Below, one piece after another: positions 1-8,373 of a stretch of DNA of 64,000 bases (positions are counted from its first letter, which is position 1; every line of letters begins with the position of its first letter). The position numbers were made by a program, and so were the translations under genes. Origin of the DNA: JALZUE01 sp051251725 (GTDB lineage Bacteria > Pseudomonadota > Gammaproteobacteria > Enterobacterales > Alteromonadaceae); the NCBI GenBank assembly GCA_051251725.1, contig JBPOFN010000022.1:6710-70709 (forward strand), written 5' to 3'. A model generated the notes under the pieces. The model made no database searches. It saw only the letters and a list, made by a program, of their open reading frames with translations, and was not told the origin of the DNA.

Positions 1-89
1 GTAGATGCTCTTTGTACTGGAGGGTTAACTACGCCTTTTGTCCATTGGCTACTACGGCCAGCGGTGACAATTTTAGTATCTTTTCTCAT
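1..89 (-). CDS. metC: Cystathionine beta-lyase, N-terminal part (runs off the window)
   Basis: The reverse strand from base 89 to base 1 is open and reads as the first 29 residues of a cystathionine beta-lyase. The family opens with an N-A-G-R stretch and then V-N-x-x-x-Q-R-A-S; here T-A-G-R is seen at residues 9-12 and V-N-P-P-V-Q-R-A-S at 21-29. The enzyme is a cytoplasmic PLP protein that cleaves cystathionine to homocysteine in methionine synthesis. No PLP lysine or other catalytic residue lies in the visible part, so another Cys/Met-metabolism PLP enzyme remains possible. The start is the only ATG at the head of this match, preceded by A+T-rich DNA without a strong ribosome binding site. 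Confidence 0.6.
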   Translation of the reverse strand, partial: MRKDTKIVTAGRSSQWTKGVVNPPVQRAS

Positions 90-302
90 TTATTCACTCA
101 GTAACTTGGTTAGCGGTTGAACTTTTGGCCGTTGTTTGCAGTAAAATTCATTGTTAGTTTTACTGTCAACAAAAGCATATTGTTCAGTTAATGGCTTGCA
201 GATCCTGTGATCTTGTCGCTTATTTCATCCGGCTATCTAGCCGTCTAAATATAGTAACTAATTTATACCTATATTAGAACCGTGATGCACTGATTATTTA
301 CC

Positions 303-2870
303 TTAAAACAAATTTAGCTGATTATTGGTGATTTCGTCAAAGCTGGTATGAATAAATGGTAAAATAGCATCAGCAACGGCTTTAAGTTGGCGTTCAACAT
401 AAAGCTGATGATCAATCGCTGATGACAGTTGCTCTTTTGCTTGCGGGCCATTAATGGTCATCACGTATTCTATCCAACCTTTATTTTGATACCTTAACGG
501 TTTACCCGTTGCTAAGTTATGTTCATCGGCCGCTCTCGCCGCTTTTATATGCGGCGGGATATTTTTCACATACTCATTTAATTTTCGGCGAATACGTTTA
601 CGATAAATCAATAACTCATCTAACTGACCGGCATAGGTTTTTTCGGTCATTGTTAAGACATACTCTTTTACCGGTAAGTCATTAAATACGCGGTGGTATA
701 ACTCTCGCTGAAATTGCTTAGCCAGTTCAGTCCAATCAGTACGTACTGACTCTAATCCTTTGTAAATAATGCTTTGCTCGCCCTGCTTATTTTTAACCAT
801 GCCGGCATAGCGTTTTTTAGTGCCAATGTCTAAACCGCGAATTGTCGGCATTAAAAATTTAATAAAGTGGGTTTCAAATTCTATTTCTAATTCGCTTGTT
901 ATTGCAAAGTCATCCGCTAAATGTTGTTGCCAGCCTTGGTTGATAAAGTTCTGTAACGCTATGCCCTTTTCACGACATTGCGCTTGGCTATATTCTCCGC
1001 CTAAGTGCACAAAAATAGAATCGGTATCACCATAGATAACCTGAAAACCAAAAGTACTTTCAATCCACAGGGAAGTGGTTTTTAAAATATCATGGCTACG
1101 TTTAGTGATTGAACTTGATAAACGCGGGTCAAAATAGCGACAGCCAGTTGAACCTAAGATGCCATAAAATGAATTCATGATAATTTTTATCGCTTGCGAT
1201 AACACCTTGTTACCTTCAGCTTTGGCTTTGTCGCGCTCAGACCATAAGCTTTTAATGATATCGGGAAGAAAATGCTGCTCGCGGGAAAAATAAGCGCCAT
1301 CGTAACCTTTGATCGGCAAGTGCTTTAGGCTTTGTTCATTGGTTTTTGCTTCAAGCTCTTCCGCCAACCCTTCAATCATTCCCATCGGGTCAATATTAAA
1401 AGTGCGAATAATACTTGGGTAGAGGCTTTTAAAATCTAACACCAAAACATTATCATATAAACCCGGCACTGAGTTCATCACATATCCGCCAGGAGACACA
1501 AATCCTTGTTGGCCATCGCCCATATTCGGCGCAATATATCCCGCTCGATGAAGCTTGGGTGTATATAAATTAGTAAAGGCAGCAACCGAGCCACCAATAC
1601 GGTCTAACTCTAATCCCGTTAATTGTGCCCGTAAGATGGCAAAACTTAATAAGTCAGTTTTTTCAAAAATTAGCCAAACTAAACGGCAATCTTCAAGGTT
1701 ATATTTGGCTAATGCGATTTTATTGTTGTTAAAGTTATCGGCTATTTCTTTTAATCGATTGTCGACATCATCAACTTTTTTGCCTATGCCTAATAATTCA
1801 CGGGCGACATTTTCTAATGAAAAACTGGAGAAGTTGTAAGTGGCGGATTTAAGTAAATCTATACCGTCTAATACGACCCTGCCCGAGATCGAAATAAACT
1901 TCATGTCACTGACATTATTTTTACGCCAGTAAGCTGTTCTGCCATCGCGGCCAATAGCAAACGGAATTTTATGAAGGTCACAGCGTTTTTGCAGTAGGTC
2001 AAAGTCAAAATTAATAACATTCCAACCAATAATAATGTCAGGATCATATTGAATTAACCAAGCAATAAAACGTTGTAATAACGCTTTTTCATCCGCCAGC
2101 CATTCAATGGTCAAGCCGTCGTCATAGTGACTTAGTGCCGGCTTGTTATCAGCGCCGGTTACTTGAGTTGGCTCACTAATGTAGTCAGTAATCGTATTTA
2201 TAAGACTTTCATTAGCGGTACCCTGCTCCGGAATGCTAACCTCATTGTCAGCACAAGCGCTGGTATTATAGTCCTGTGCTGCTGCTGGGCTATTTTGATC
2301 CCCGATCATAAAAACTGTTTTAATGTTATCGCTATAAACGCCAATAGAGAATAATTCACCGTTGTAAGCACATTCTAAATCGATTGACACCATAGCTAAC
2401 GACATCAACAGCTCAGTTTTTTTAGCTTGGCCTTGAGTAACCTCAAGATAACCATTGCGCTTGCGGTAGCGACCGGTAAAGCTCATTGATGAGGTGATAA
2501 AGCGCTCCATTAAAAAGCGATCATCTGGCCTAATATCATCCTCATAACATTTAATGTTAGATTGTTTTAATAGTTCACGAGCAGCATAAAAGTCTTTTAA
2601 GCTGTTAAAATAAAAACAACACACTAACTGATGTTTGAAGGTTTTAAGTGCTAAGGGTTTTATTTGGGCAACGGGGATTTGTGCTTGCGCTAAAAATTCA
2701 TGTGCTAAGGCTTGTTGGTTTTGCTCAACAAAAAACAGCGCCCTTTCATTATCTATTTGTAACTTTATAGGTCCCTGTGCACTTTGCAGCCAAAACGTTA
2801 ACACTAAGCGATTGTTTTGATCATGACATTGGCGCGTAAGCAGTAAACCAGAAGCAGGATAAGGTGACAT
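303..2870 (-). CDS. polB: DNA polymerase II (family B, with 3'-5' exonuclease)
   Basis: An 855-residue family B polymerase, the SOS-induced repair and bypass polymerase of gammaproteobacteria. The exonuclease motifs are visible: Exo I with D164 and E166, Exo II N-x3-F-D at 284-289, and Exo III Y390-x3-D394. The polymerase motifs follow: D479 with S-L-Y-P-S at 482-486, K-x3-N-S-F-Y-G at 562-570, and Y-G-D-T-D-S at 613-618. The protein is about 70 residues longer than the E. coli enzyme (783). Much of the excess is an acidic, low-complexity stretch at about residues 190-250, between Exo I and Exo II. It is divergent from dinG, another SOS gene, and a LexA-type box lies between them. All catalytic motifs look intact. 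Confidence 0.95.
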   Translation of the reverse strand: MSPYPASGLLLTRQCHDQNNRLVLTFWLQSAQGPIKLQIDNERALFFVEQNQQALAHEFLAQAQIPVAQIKPLALKTFKHQLVCCFYFNSLKDFYAARELLKQSNIKCYEDDIRPDDRFLMERFITSSMSFTGRYRKRNGYLEVTQGQAKKTELLMSLAMVSIDLECAYNGELFSIGVYSDNIKTVFMIGDQNSPAAAQDYNTSACADNEVSIPEQGTANESLINTITDYISEPTQVTGADNKPALSHYDDGLTIEWLADEKALLQRFIAWLIQYDPDIIIGWNVINFDFDLLQKRCDLHKIPFAIGRDGRTAYWRKNNVSDMKFISISGRVVLDGIDLLKSATYNFSSFSLENVARELLGIGKKVDDVDNRLKEIADNFNNNKIALAKYNLEDCRLVWLIFEKTDLLSFAILRAQLTGLELDRIGGSVAAFTNLYTPKLHRAGYIAPNMGDGQQGFVSPGGYVMNSVPGLYDNVLVLDFKSLYPSIIRTFNIDPMGMIEGLAEELEAKTNEQSLKHLPIKGYDGAYFSREQHFLPDIIKSLWSERDKAKAEGNKVLSQAIKIIMNSFYGILGSTGCRYFDPRLSSSITKRSHDILKTTSLWIESTFGFQVIYGDTDSIFVHLGGEYSQAQCREKGIALQNFINQGWQQHLADDFAITSELEIEFETHFIKFLMPTIRGLDIGTKKRYAGMVKNKQGEQSIIYKGLESVRTDWTELAKQFQRELYHRVFNDLPVKEYVLTMTEKTYAGQLDELLIYRKRIRRKLNEYVKNIPPHIKAARAADEHNLATGKPLRYQNKGWIEYVMTINGPQAKEQLSSAIDHQLYVERQLKAVADAILPFIHTSFDEITNNQLNLF

Positions 2871-2979
2871 ATAAATTTGTGTAGACCACTGTCGTCGTGA
2901 ATGTAAAAAAAATAAGGCGTTTGTACTTTACTAATTTTAGCCTTTAGTATTGGCGGCTAAGCCCGCCAAGTTATTACTT

Positions 2980-3261
2980 AACCTGATGAACTCGGTTTAA
3001 TGGGTTTTATAACAGTTTGATTTATAATAAATAATTTAAATAATTCACATGTTTATTTTGTATCACCTAGTTTATCTTAGACTCGATGATGAAATTTAAG
3101 TGAATATCAAGGCGTTTTTTCGCACTAATAGCTGGCTATTAATAGGAAAACCACGGTTTTTTTATTCCCGATAAAAACCAAGTACCTGCATCCATGCAGG
3201 CAACGCAGATAGGCGCTAAAATAGCATTATTGAGTAAAATAGCTTAAACCGAATTCAGGTT
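2980..3261. repeat. Putative small mobile element with imperfect inverted ends
   Basis: The left end (2980-3000) begins AACCTGA and finishes CTCGGTTTAA. The right end (3244-3261) is TTAAACCGAATTCAGGTT, whose reverse complement begins AACCTGA and finishes TTCGGTTTAA. The arms therefore match over their outer 7 and inner 9 bases, with a 3-base length difference. The 282-bp segment has no coding frame and contains a perfect hairpin at 3185-3200. No second full copy is seen in the window, so the mobile-element reading is inference. Confidence 0.4.
3185..3200. repeat. Hairpin CCTGCAT-CC-ATGCAGG
   Basis: A perfect 7-bp stem with a 2-base loop, preceded by AAGTA and followed by CAAC. A sister hairpin with compensating changes lies at 54072-54087 inside another small element. 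Its function is unknown. Confidence 0.6.
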
Positions 3262-3320
3262 ACTGAAGTTAAACTAACAAGCAGCGATTAAAAATTGTTA
3301 ATGGCTTACTATAATTTAAC

Positions 3321-3336
3321 CTGTTAATATATACAG
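3321..3336. promoter_or_regulatory. LexA (SOS) box
   Basis: CTGTTAATATATACAG matches the gammaproteobacterial LexA consensus CTGT-N8-ACAG with an A/T-only core. It lies between polB and dinG, both known SOS genes in enterobacteria. It is about 205 bp upstream of the dinG start and 450 bp upstream of polB. That LexA binds here is inferred from the motif and the gene context. Confidence 0.75.
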
Positions 3337-3541
3337 CATTATATAACAAAGTTTTTTAAATTGATACCTTTGCCGTCGATGACAGTGAATATATTGACAG
3401 TGTTAAGTTAGCATCATCAATATGCCCATTGTAAGTTACACGCAGGCTTAATTCCAAGTATTGGCCGATAAAAAGACCGATACAAGAATGCCAAGCATAA
3501 GGGACCATAATTAAACCTAATAAGAATTGAAGCCGACATTC

Positions 3542-5620
3542 ATGTTATCAGAAAAAATTAAGCTAGCGATCCGCGAAAGTTACAAAGCCATTGGCAAAAG
3601 TCTGCCTAATTTCCATCCGCGCCAGCAGCAAACGTTTCTGATCGCTGAAATAGCAAAAACCCTTGCCGGTGAATACAGCAAAGATAGAAAAATAATCACT
3701 ATTGAAGCTGGCACTGGCACAGGTAAATCACTTGCTTATACCTTAGGCGCCATTCCGTTAGCCTTGGTTAAACAGAAAAAGGTGTGTATCTCAACGGCAA
3801 CCGTCGCTTTACAAGAGCAATTAGTCGCCAAAGACTTACCCTTTTTAAAAGAGCACGGCAAAATTAATTTTGATTTTACATTAGCTAAAGGTCGTCAGCG
3901 TTATGTCTGCGCCCAAAAATTAGCGCAAGCGGTCAGCCAAGATGAATCACCGCAAGTCGGTTTTACTTTCGCCGAAAAACCCAATGCTTTTGATATCCGG
4001 GCATTGCAAAAAATGCATCAGGCATTATCAGATAATAGCTGGTCTGGCGATCGTGATTCGTGGCCTGATACCATTTCAAATAATATCTGGCCGCAAATTC
4101 AAAGTGACAAACATAGCTGCTTAAAACATCTGTCAGAGCATAGCCATTGTCCTTTTCATAAAGCCCGTGAGACGATGGAATTAGCCGATGTCTTGGTGGT
4201 GAATCACAGTTTATTGTTAGCCGATTTAGAACTCGGTGGTGGTAAGATTTTGCCCGAGCCAAGCGATACTTTTTACATAATTGATGAGGCTCATCACCTG
4301 CCAAAGGTTACGCGTGACTTTTCCAGCGCTAACGTCACCATCAAGGGAAGCCTTGACTGGCTTGAAAAGTTACCTTTGTGTGGTGATAAAATCGCAAAAC
4401 TGATCAAAAGCCAGTATGCAATTTCTCCGTCAGTGAAACTCGCTGATGATGCGCTAGAAATTATTGCCGACATGCAAAAAATAAAGACTTTTATTGACGC
4501 CAATCAAACAATTTATTTTGCCAAAGAAAAACAGTTTCGTTTTGAAAACGGCATTATCCCAAAACTTTTAAAATCAAATGCAGAATCACTCACTGATATC
4601 AGTAAACGCGCGTTAAGCCAACTTAATAAGCTGTATAATTTATTAATGGAAAGCGTCAAAGAGAACGAAGTAAAATTGTATCTCGCTGAGCCATTATTAG
4701 CCGAAGCTGGTTTTCTTATTCAGCGCTTAGAAAACTTTCAAGCGTTGTGGCGCATGTATGCTAAAACTGATCATGAAAAAGCTGCGCCACTGGCTCGTTG
4801 GATAGAGTTAACCGAAGGCAAACGCCAAGACTTTTTACTGTCAGCTTCGCCAATTGAAGTAGGTTTTACGTTAGAAGATATGCTGTGGTCGAAATGTGAA
4901 GGCGCAGTATTATGCTCAGCAACGATTAGAGCGCTTAATACATTTGATCACTTTATCAGACAAACAGGTTTGTCAAATAGCGATGGTAGCCAATACCAAC
5001 ATGTTTTATCGCCCTTTGATTACCCTAATAATGCCACTTTAGTGATTCCTAACATGGCTTATGAGCCGAGTCATGATAAGTTTACCGATGAGTTAATCGA
5101 CAAGTTACCGGGCTTACTAAATGGCCATAATGCCAGTTTGGTGCTGTTTTCATCTTATTGGCAAATGGAGAAAGTAGCCCAAGCTATTCGAGAAAACAAC
5201 AGTTTACCCATTCAAGTACAAGGTGAGCAGTCACGCCAGCATATTATTGATAGCCACCATAAACGGATAAAATCTGGTAAAGACAGTATTATTTTTGGTA
5301 CTCAAAGTTTTTCTGAAGGTTTAGATTTACCGGGCGAGTTATTAACCAATTTAATTATCACTAAATTACCTTTTTCTGTGCCAACCTCACCGGTTGAAGA
5401 AGCCCAAGCGGAATATGTTACGGCGAAAGGCGGTAATCCCTTTATGTCGTTATCTGTGCCTGAAGCGTCTAAAAAATTAATTCAAGCGGTTGGCCGACTA
5501 CTGCGCAATGAAAAAGACACTGGTACGGTCACCTTGTTAGACCGCAGGGTCATTAGTAAACGTTACGGTAAAGAATTGTTAGACTCGCTGCCGCCGTTTA
5601 AACGTAAAATTGAATATTAA
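3542..5620 (+). CDS. dinG: ATP-dependent DNA helicase DinG
   Basis: A superfamily 2 XPD-like 5'-3' helicase that unwinds DNA and R-loops and is induced by damage in E. coli. With the ATG at 3542 the protein has 692 residues. Walker A (E-A-G-T-G-T-G-K-S) lies at about 55-63 and the D-E-A-H box at 247-250. A late Q-A-V-G-R-L-L-R motif (motif VI) is also present. The iron-sulfur region has C123, C193 and C203, but the cysteine expected between the last two is replaced (S198 is the best-aligned residue). An in-frame TTG at 3527 would add five residues. I prefer the ATG because the remaining N-terminus matches E. coli DinG in length, though neither start has a clear ribosome binding site. The LexA box upstream suggests SOS control. 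Confidence 0.9.
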   Translation: MLSEKIKLAIRESYKAIGKSLPNFHPRQQQTFLIAEIAKTLAGEYSKDRKIITIEAGTGTGKSLAYTLGAIPLALVKQKKVCISTATVALQEQLVAKDLPFLKEHGKINFDFTLAKGRQRYVCAQKLAQAVSQDESPQVGFTFAEKPNAFDIRALQKMHQALSDNSWSGDRDSWPDTISNNIWPQIQSDKHSCLKHLSEHSHCPFHKARETMELADVLVVNHSLLLADLELGGGKILPEPSDTFYIIDEAHHLPKVTRDFSSANVTIKGSLDWLEKLPLCGDKIAKLIKSQYAISPSVKLADDALEIIADMQKIKTFIDANQTIYFAKEKQFRFENGIIPKLLKSNAESLTDISKRALSQLNKLYNLLMESVKENEVKLYLAEPLLAEAGFLIQRLENFQALWRMYAKTDHEKAAPLARWIELTEGKRQDFLLSASPIEVGFTLEDMLWSKCEGAVLCSATIRALNTFDHFIRQTGLSNSDGSQYQHVLSPFDYPNNATLVIPNMAYEPSHDKFTDELIDKLPGLLNGHNASLVLFSSYWQMEKVAQAIRENNSLPIQVQGEQSRQHIIDSHHKRIKSGKDSIIFGTQSFSEGLDLPGELLTNLIITKLPFSVPTSPVEEAQAEYVTAKGGNPFMSLSVPEASKKLIQAVGRLLRNEKDTGTVTLLDRRVISKRYGKELLDSLPPFKRKIEY

Positions 5621-5685
5621 CCTCGTTGTTCAGGACCTGTTATTCACCGATATTAATTTTTATCGAGTGTTTAACACAAGAGCTT

Positions 5686-5690
5686 AGGAA
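5686..5690 (+). promoter_or_regulatory. Ribosome binding site deciding an ATT start
   Basis: AGGAA lies five bases before an ATT codon at 5696 that is in frame with the EamA transporter. No comparable site precedes the next TTG at 5732. Confidence 0.55.
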
Positions 5691-5695
5691 ATCCC

Positions 5696-6673
5696 ATTAA
5701 CAAAAATTACCTAACCTTTATATATACGCTGTTGGCGCTTATCGCGTTTGCGGGTAACTCAGTATTATGCCGCTTAGCGCTTGCTGATGATTTAATTGAT
5801 GCAAGTGCTTTTACTTATATCCGATTATTGTCAGGCAGTATTACTTTGATGCTCTTAGCATTTGGGGTAAATCACCTAAATAAACAAAACAAAGCGCAAC
5901 TGCATTATAATAAATTAGCTAATCAAGCGGCTCAACCGCCTAATCTTTCAGATAACGTTTCAAATAGGTTATCAAATAAACCGGCTATCTATGGATTGCT
6001 GGCCGGTATTAACAAACAGCATTGGTGTTCCGCGAGTTTTTTGTTTATTTACGCGATCACTTTTTCATATGCTTATTTGTCGCTTCAAACAGGTACTGGC
6101 GCTTTGGTTTTATTTGGCTCTGTTCAGTTAACCATGATTGTTTATTCACTTATCAAAGGCGATAAAATTAACTTCTATCAAATCTTAGGTATGGTGTTAG
6201 CTTTTTCAGGTTTAGCGTATTTAGTACTGCCGCAATTATCAACACCAAGTCTGTGGGGTTTTACTTTAATGCTGATGGCGGGTATCGCCTGGGCTTTTTA
6301 TACCCTATCGGGTAAATCGCAGCCTGATCCTTTACTGGCGGCGCGATTCAGTTTTGTTCTGACCCTCCCTATCATTTTTGTTTTTTTACTTTACCAAATG
6401 TTTTTTCACGCGAGCGATTGGCAAATAAGTCCGCAAGGTATTTGGTTCGCTTTTGCTTCAGGCAGTTTAACGTCAGCCATTGGTTATTTTATTTGGTTCC
6501 AAGCACTGCGGGGGTTAAATAATATTCAAGCCGGCGTAGTACAACTTGCAGTGCCATTACTCGCAGCATTAGGCGGTTTAATCTTTGCCCAAGAGCTGAT
6601 AAGCCTGAGCTTTATGATCGCCAGTGGCTTAATTTTATCGGGTATTTATCTGGTCACTAAAAGCGCAAATTAA
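5696..6673 (+). CDS. EamA/DMT-family membrane transporter, probable ATT start
   Basis: A drug/metabolite-transporter family protein with two EamA repeats and about ten hydrophobic segments; the substrate is unknown. There is no ATG near the 5' end. The first conventional start in frame is TTG at 5732, but this would begin inside the first membrane helix (A-L-I-A-F-A-G-N-S). Reading back in frame gives ATT-AAC-AAA-AAT at 5696, preceded by AGGAA at good spacing. The added residues (N-K-N-Y-L-T-F-I-Y-T-L) make a normal short N-terminus and a complete first helix, giving 325 residues. A polar insertion rich in N and Q at about residues 60-105 separates the second and third helices. The gene is alone, downstream of dinG. 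Confidence 0.75.
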   Translation: MNKNYLTFIYTLLALIAFAGNSVLCRLALADDLIDASAFTYIRLLSGSITLMLLAFGVNHLNKQNKAQLHYNKLANQAAQPPNLSDNVSNRLSNKPAIYGLLAGINKQHWCSASFLFIYAITFSYAYLSLQTGTGALVLFGSVQLTMIVYSLIKGDKINFYQILGMVLAFSGLAYLVLPQLSTPSLWGFTLMLMAGIAWAFYTLSGKSQPDPLLAARFSFVLTLPIIFVFLLYQMFFHASDWQISPQGIWFAFASGSLTSAIGYFIWFQALRGLNNIQAGVVQLAVPLLAALGGLIFAQELISLSFMIASGLILSGIYLVTKSAN

Positions 6674-6817
6674 CTCAAGGACATGAGAATGAGTACGGGT
6701 AATTTTGTGCCGGTAAATTAGCGAATAAAAATACCAAGTGCTAAACGCTCACAGTTACAGTTACAAATAAAAGTTAACCAATAATAGTTAATAATAAAAT
6801 CGGTAACACCCAGAGAC

Positions 6818-6841
6818 AAAAAAGCCACCTTACGGTGGCTT
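6818..6841 (-). terminator. Rho-independent terminator of the DAHP synthase gene
   Basis: The stem AGCCACC/GGTGGCT has a four-base loop and, on the reverse strand, is followed by a run of T (A-run at 6818-6823). Confidence 0.8.
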
Positions 6842-6862
6842 AATCAAAACACTTGATGTCGT

Positions 6863-7918
6863 TTATTTAGCGCGGCGAGCAACAACAGCGTCGTTTAGCT
6901 CAGCTAATAAAGTTTCAGTATCAGCCCAGCCGATACAAGCATCTGTGATACTTTGGCCGTAGTTAAGCTCTTGACCAGCAACTAAGTCTTGACGTCCTTC
7001 ATTGATATGACTTTCAACCATCACACCAAAAATATTATCGTTACCTGAAGCTATTTGGCCACAAACGTCAGTACAAACTTTCATTTGGTTTTCAAATTTC
7101 TTACTTGAGTTGGCATGACTAAAATCAACCATGATTTTAGTGGTTGCACTTGAATTTTCAAGTTGCGCAATAACTGTATCAACATTTTCTTTATCAAAGT
7201 TAGGTGTTTTACCACCACGTAAAATAATATGACAATCACCGTTACCTGTGGTTTCAACAATAGCTGAATGACCGTATTTATTAACTGATAAGAAATGATG
7301 TGGTGCGCTTGCTGAACCAATCGCATCAATAGCAACTTTAATTGTACCGTCAGTACCGTTTTTAAAACCAACTGGGCAAGAAAGACCAGAAGCTAATTCA
7401 CGATGTACTTGGCTTTCTGTAGTACGAGCACCAATTGCGCCCCAACACATTAAATCAGCAGTATATTGTGGTGTGATCATATCTAAAAATTCACCAGCAG
7501 TTGGTAAACCAAGATCGTTCAGATCTAATAATAATTTACGGCCAATGCGTAAACCATCATTTAATTGGTAGCTGTCATCTAAGTACGGGTCATTGATCAA
7601 ACCTTTCCAACCCACAGTAGTGCGCGGCTTTTCAAAATAAACACGCATAACAACTTCTAAGGTATCTTTATACTTTTCACGTAAGGTAACTAAACGCTGA
7701 CCGTATTCAATAGCTGCGGCTGTGTCATGAATAGAACATGGACCAATAACCACTAATAATCTGTCATCACCATTATGTAAAATGTTATGTATGCCTTCAC
7801 GGCCTTCAAATACCGATGTAGACGCACGTTCAGTTGCAGGAAATCGCTCTAATAAGGCAATTGGCGGCAGTAATTCTTTAATCTTTTTTATGCGTAAATC
7901 ATCGGTTTGGTAGAACAT
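6863..7918 (-). CDS. aroG: 3-deoxy-7-phosphoheptulonate (DAHP) synthase, class I
   Basis: Condenses phosphoenolpyruvate and erythrose-4-phosphate in the first step of the shikimate pathway, in the cytoplasm. The 351-residue length matches the family. The N-terminus (Y-Q-T-D-D-L-R-I-K, then L-L-P-P-I-A-L-L-E) is closest, from memory, to the phenylalanine-sensitive AroG of E. coli rather than AroF or AroH. The conserved V-I-G-P-C-S-I-H-D block is at about residues 55-64, and the D-F-S-H-A-N-S block is present. The gene stands alone with its own terminator. Its leader contains a long inverted repeat that may regulate it. The feedback specificity (Phe, Tyr or Trp) cannot be decided from sequence alone. 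Confidence 0.9.
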   Translation of the reverse strand: MFYQTDDLRIKKIKELLPPIALLERFPATERASTSVFEGREGIHNILHNGDDRLLVVIGPCSIHDTAAAIEYGQRLVTLREKYKDTLEVVMRVYFEKPRTTVGWKGLINDPYLDDSYQLNDGLRIGRKLLLDLNDLGLPTAGEFLDMITPQYTADLMCWGAIGARTTESQVHRELASGLSCPVGFKNGTDGTIKVAIDAIGSASAPHHFLSVNKYGHSAIVETTGNGDCHIILRGGKTPNFDKENVDTVIAQLENSSATTKIMVDFSHANSSKKFENQMKVCTDVCGQIASGNDNIFGVMVESHINEGRQDLVAGQELNYGQSITDACIGWADTETLLAELNDAVVARRAK

Positions 7919-8373
7919 GTTAATTCTCTTTGGTGTTGCAATGTTTAAAGTGGTTTTAGCTTAGTATTTAACGTTAATAAACGGCGAATACTAAGCTAAA
8001 AAAATCAGCGTTAATCTATCAAGCTTAGGCAGTGATTACCATTACTAAATAACAGAAAAGCCAATAATCTGAGCTTATATTGATGCTTGAGTGTTTGTTA
8101 ACGGTAATATAGCCGATAATCAATGCCAAGCAGATTTTATCTTAGCTTGGCGGCGCAATGATTCAACGGCTTTTTTTATACTTTTATGGCTCATGATGTC
8201 ACTGTTCAAACCTCAGCGAAAAAGCAGTTACATCTTTTATCGCTTGAGTTATTATCAAACTAAGTCGTTATGGCTTTGCTAATTTCCGTAACACAGTAAA
8301 GTTAAATAATAATAACAACTAAGCTGAATGTTCTTTTACTATTTAGTTTAAGTTTAAAAAAATACGGGGTTTC
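7919..8373. other. Intergenic region and aroG leader with nested inverted repeats
   Basis: A 455-bp gap between divergent genes. It contains a perfect 15-bp inverted repeat at 7955-8002 and a second hairpin (GCCAAGC/GCTTGGC) at 8125-8151. An open frame at 8091-8282 is not convincing. No TyrR box, Pho box or phenylalanine-rich leader peptide could be found. Confidence 0.5.
7955..8002 (-). promoter_or_regulatory. 15-bp perfect inverted repeat upstream of aroG
   Basis: The arms TTTTAGCTTAGTATT and AATACTAAGCTAAAA flank an 18-base loop, 37-84 bases before the aroG start codon. No U-run follows on the aroG strand, so it is not a simple terminator. It could be an mRNA leader structure or a protein operator. 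Confidence 0.45.

Larger units (their letters stand above)
2871..3541. other. Intergenic region between polB and dinG
   Basis: This 670-bp gap between divergent genes holds three things. A small hairpin (TGGCGG/CCGCCA arms) lies at 2951-2968. A segment bounded by an imperfect inverted repeat lies at 2980-3261. A LexA-type box lies at 3321-3336. No coding frame here looks real. Between 3337 and the dinG start I see only A+T-rich leader sequence. Confidence 0.6.

Noticed and set aside
3527..3541. TTG start extending DinG by five residues
   Set aside because: The ATG at 3542 gives an N-terminus matching the family length, and the TTG has no clear ribosome binding site.
8091..8282. Open frame of 63 codons between aroG and the alkaline phosphatase gene
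   Set aside because: It starts with GTG without a ribosome binding site, overlaps leader hairpins, and its product is a random-looking basic and aromatic mix with no recognisable motif.
8283..8373. Pho box upstream of the alkaline phosphatase gene
   Set aside because: No pair of CTGTCAT-like direct repeats could be found in this region.
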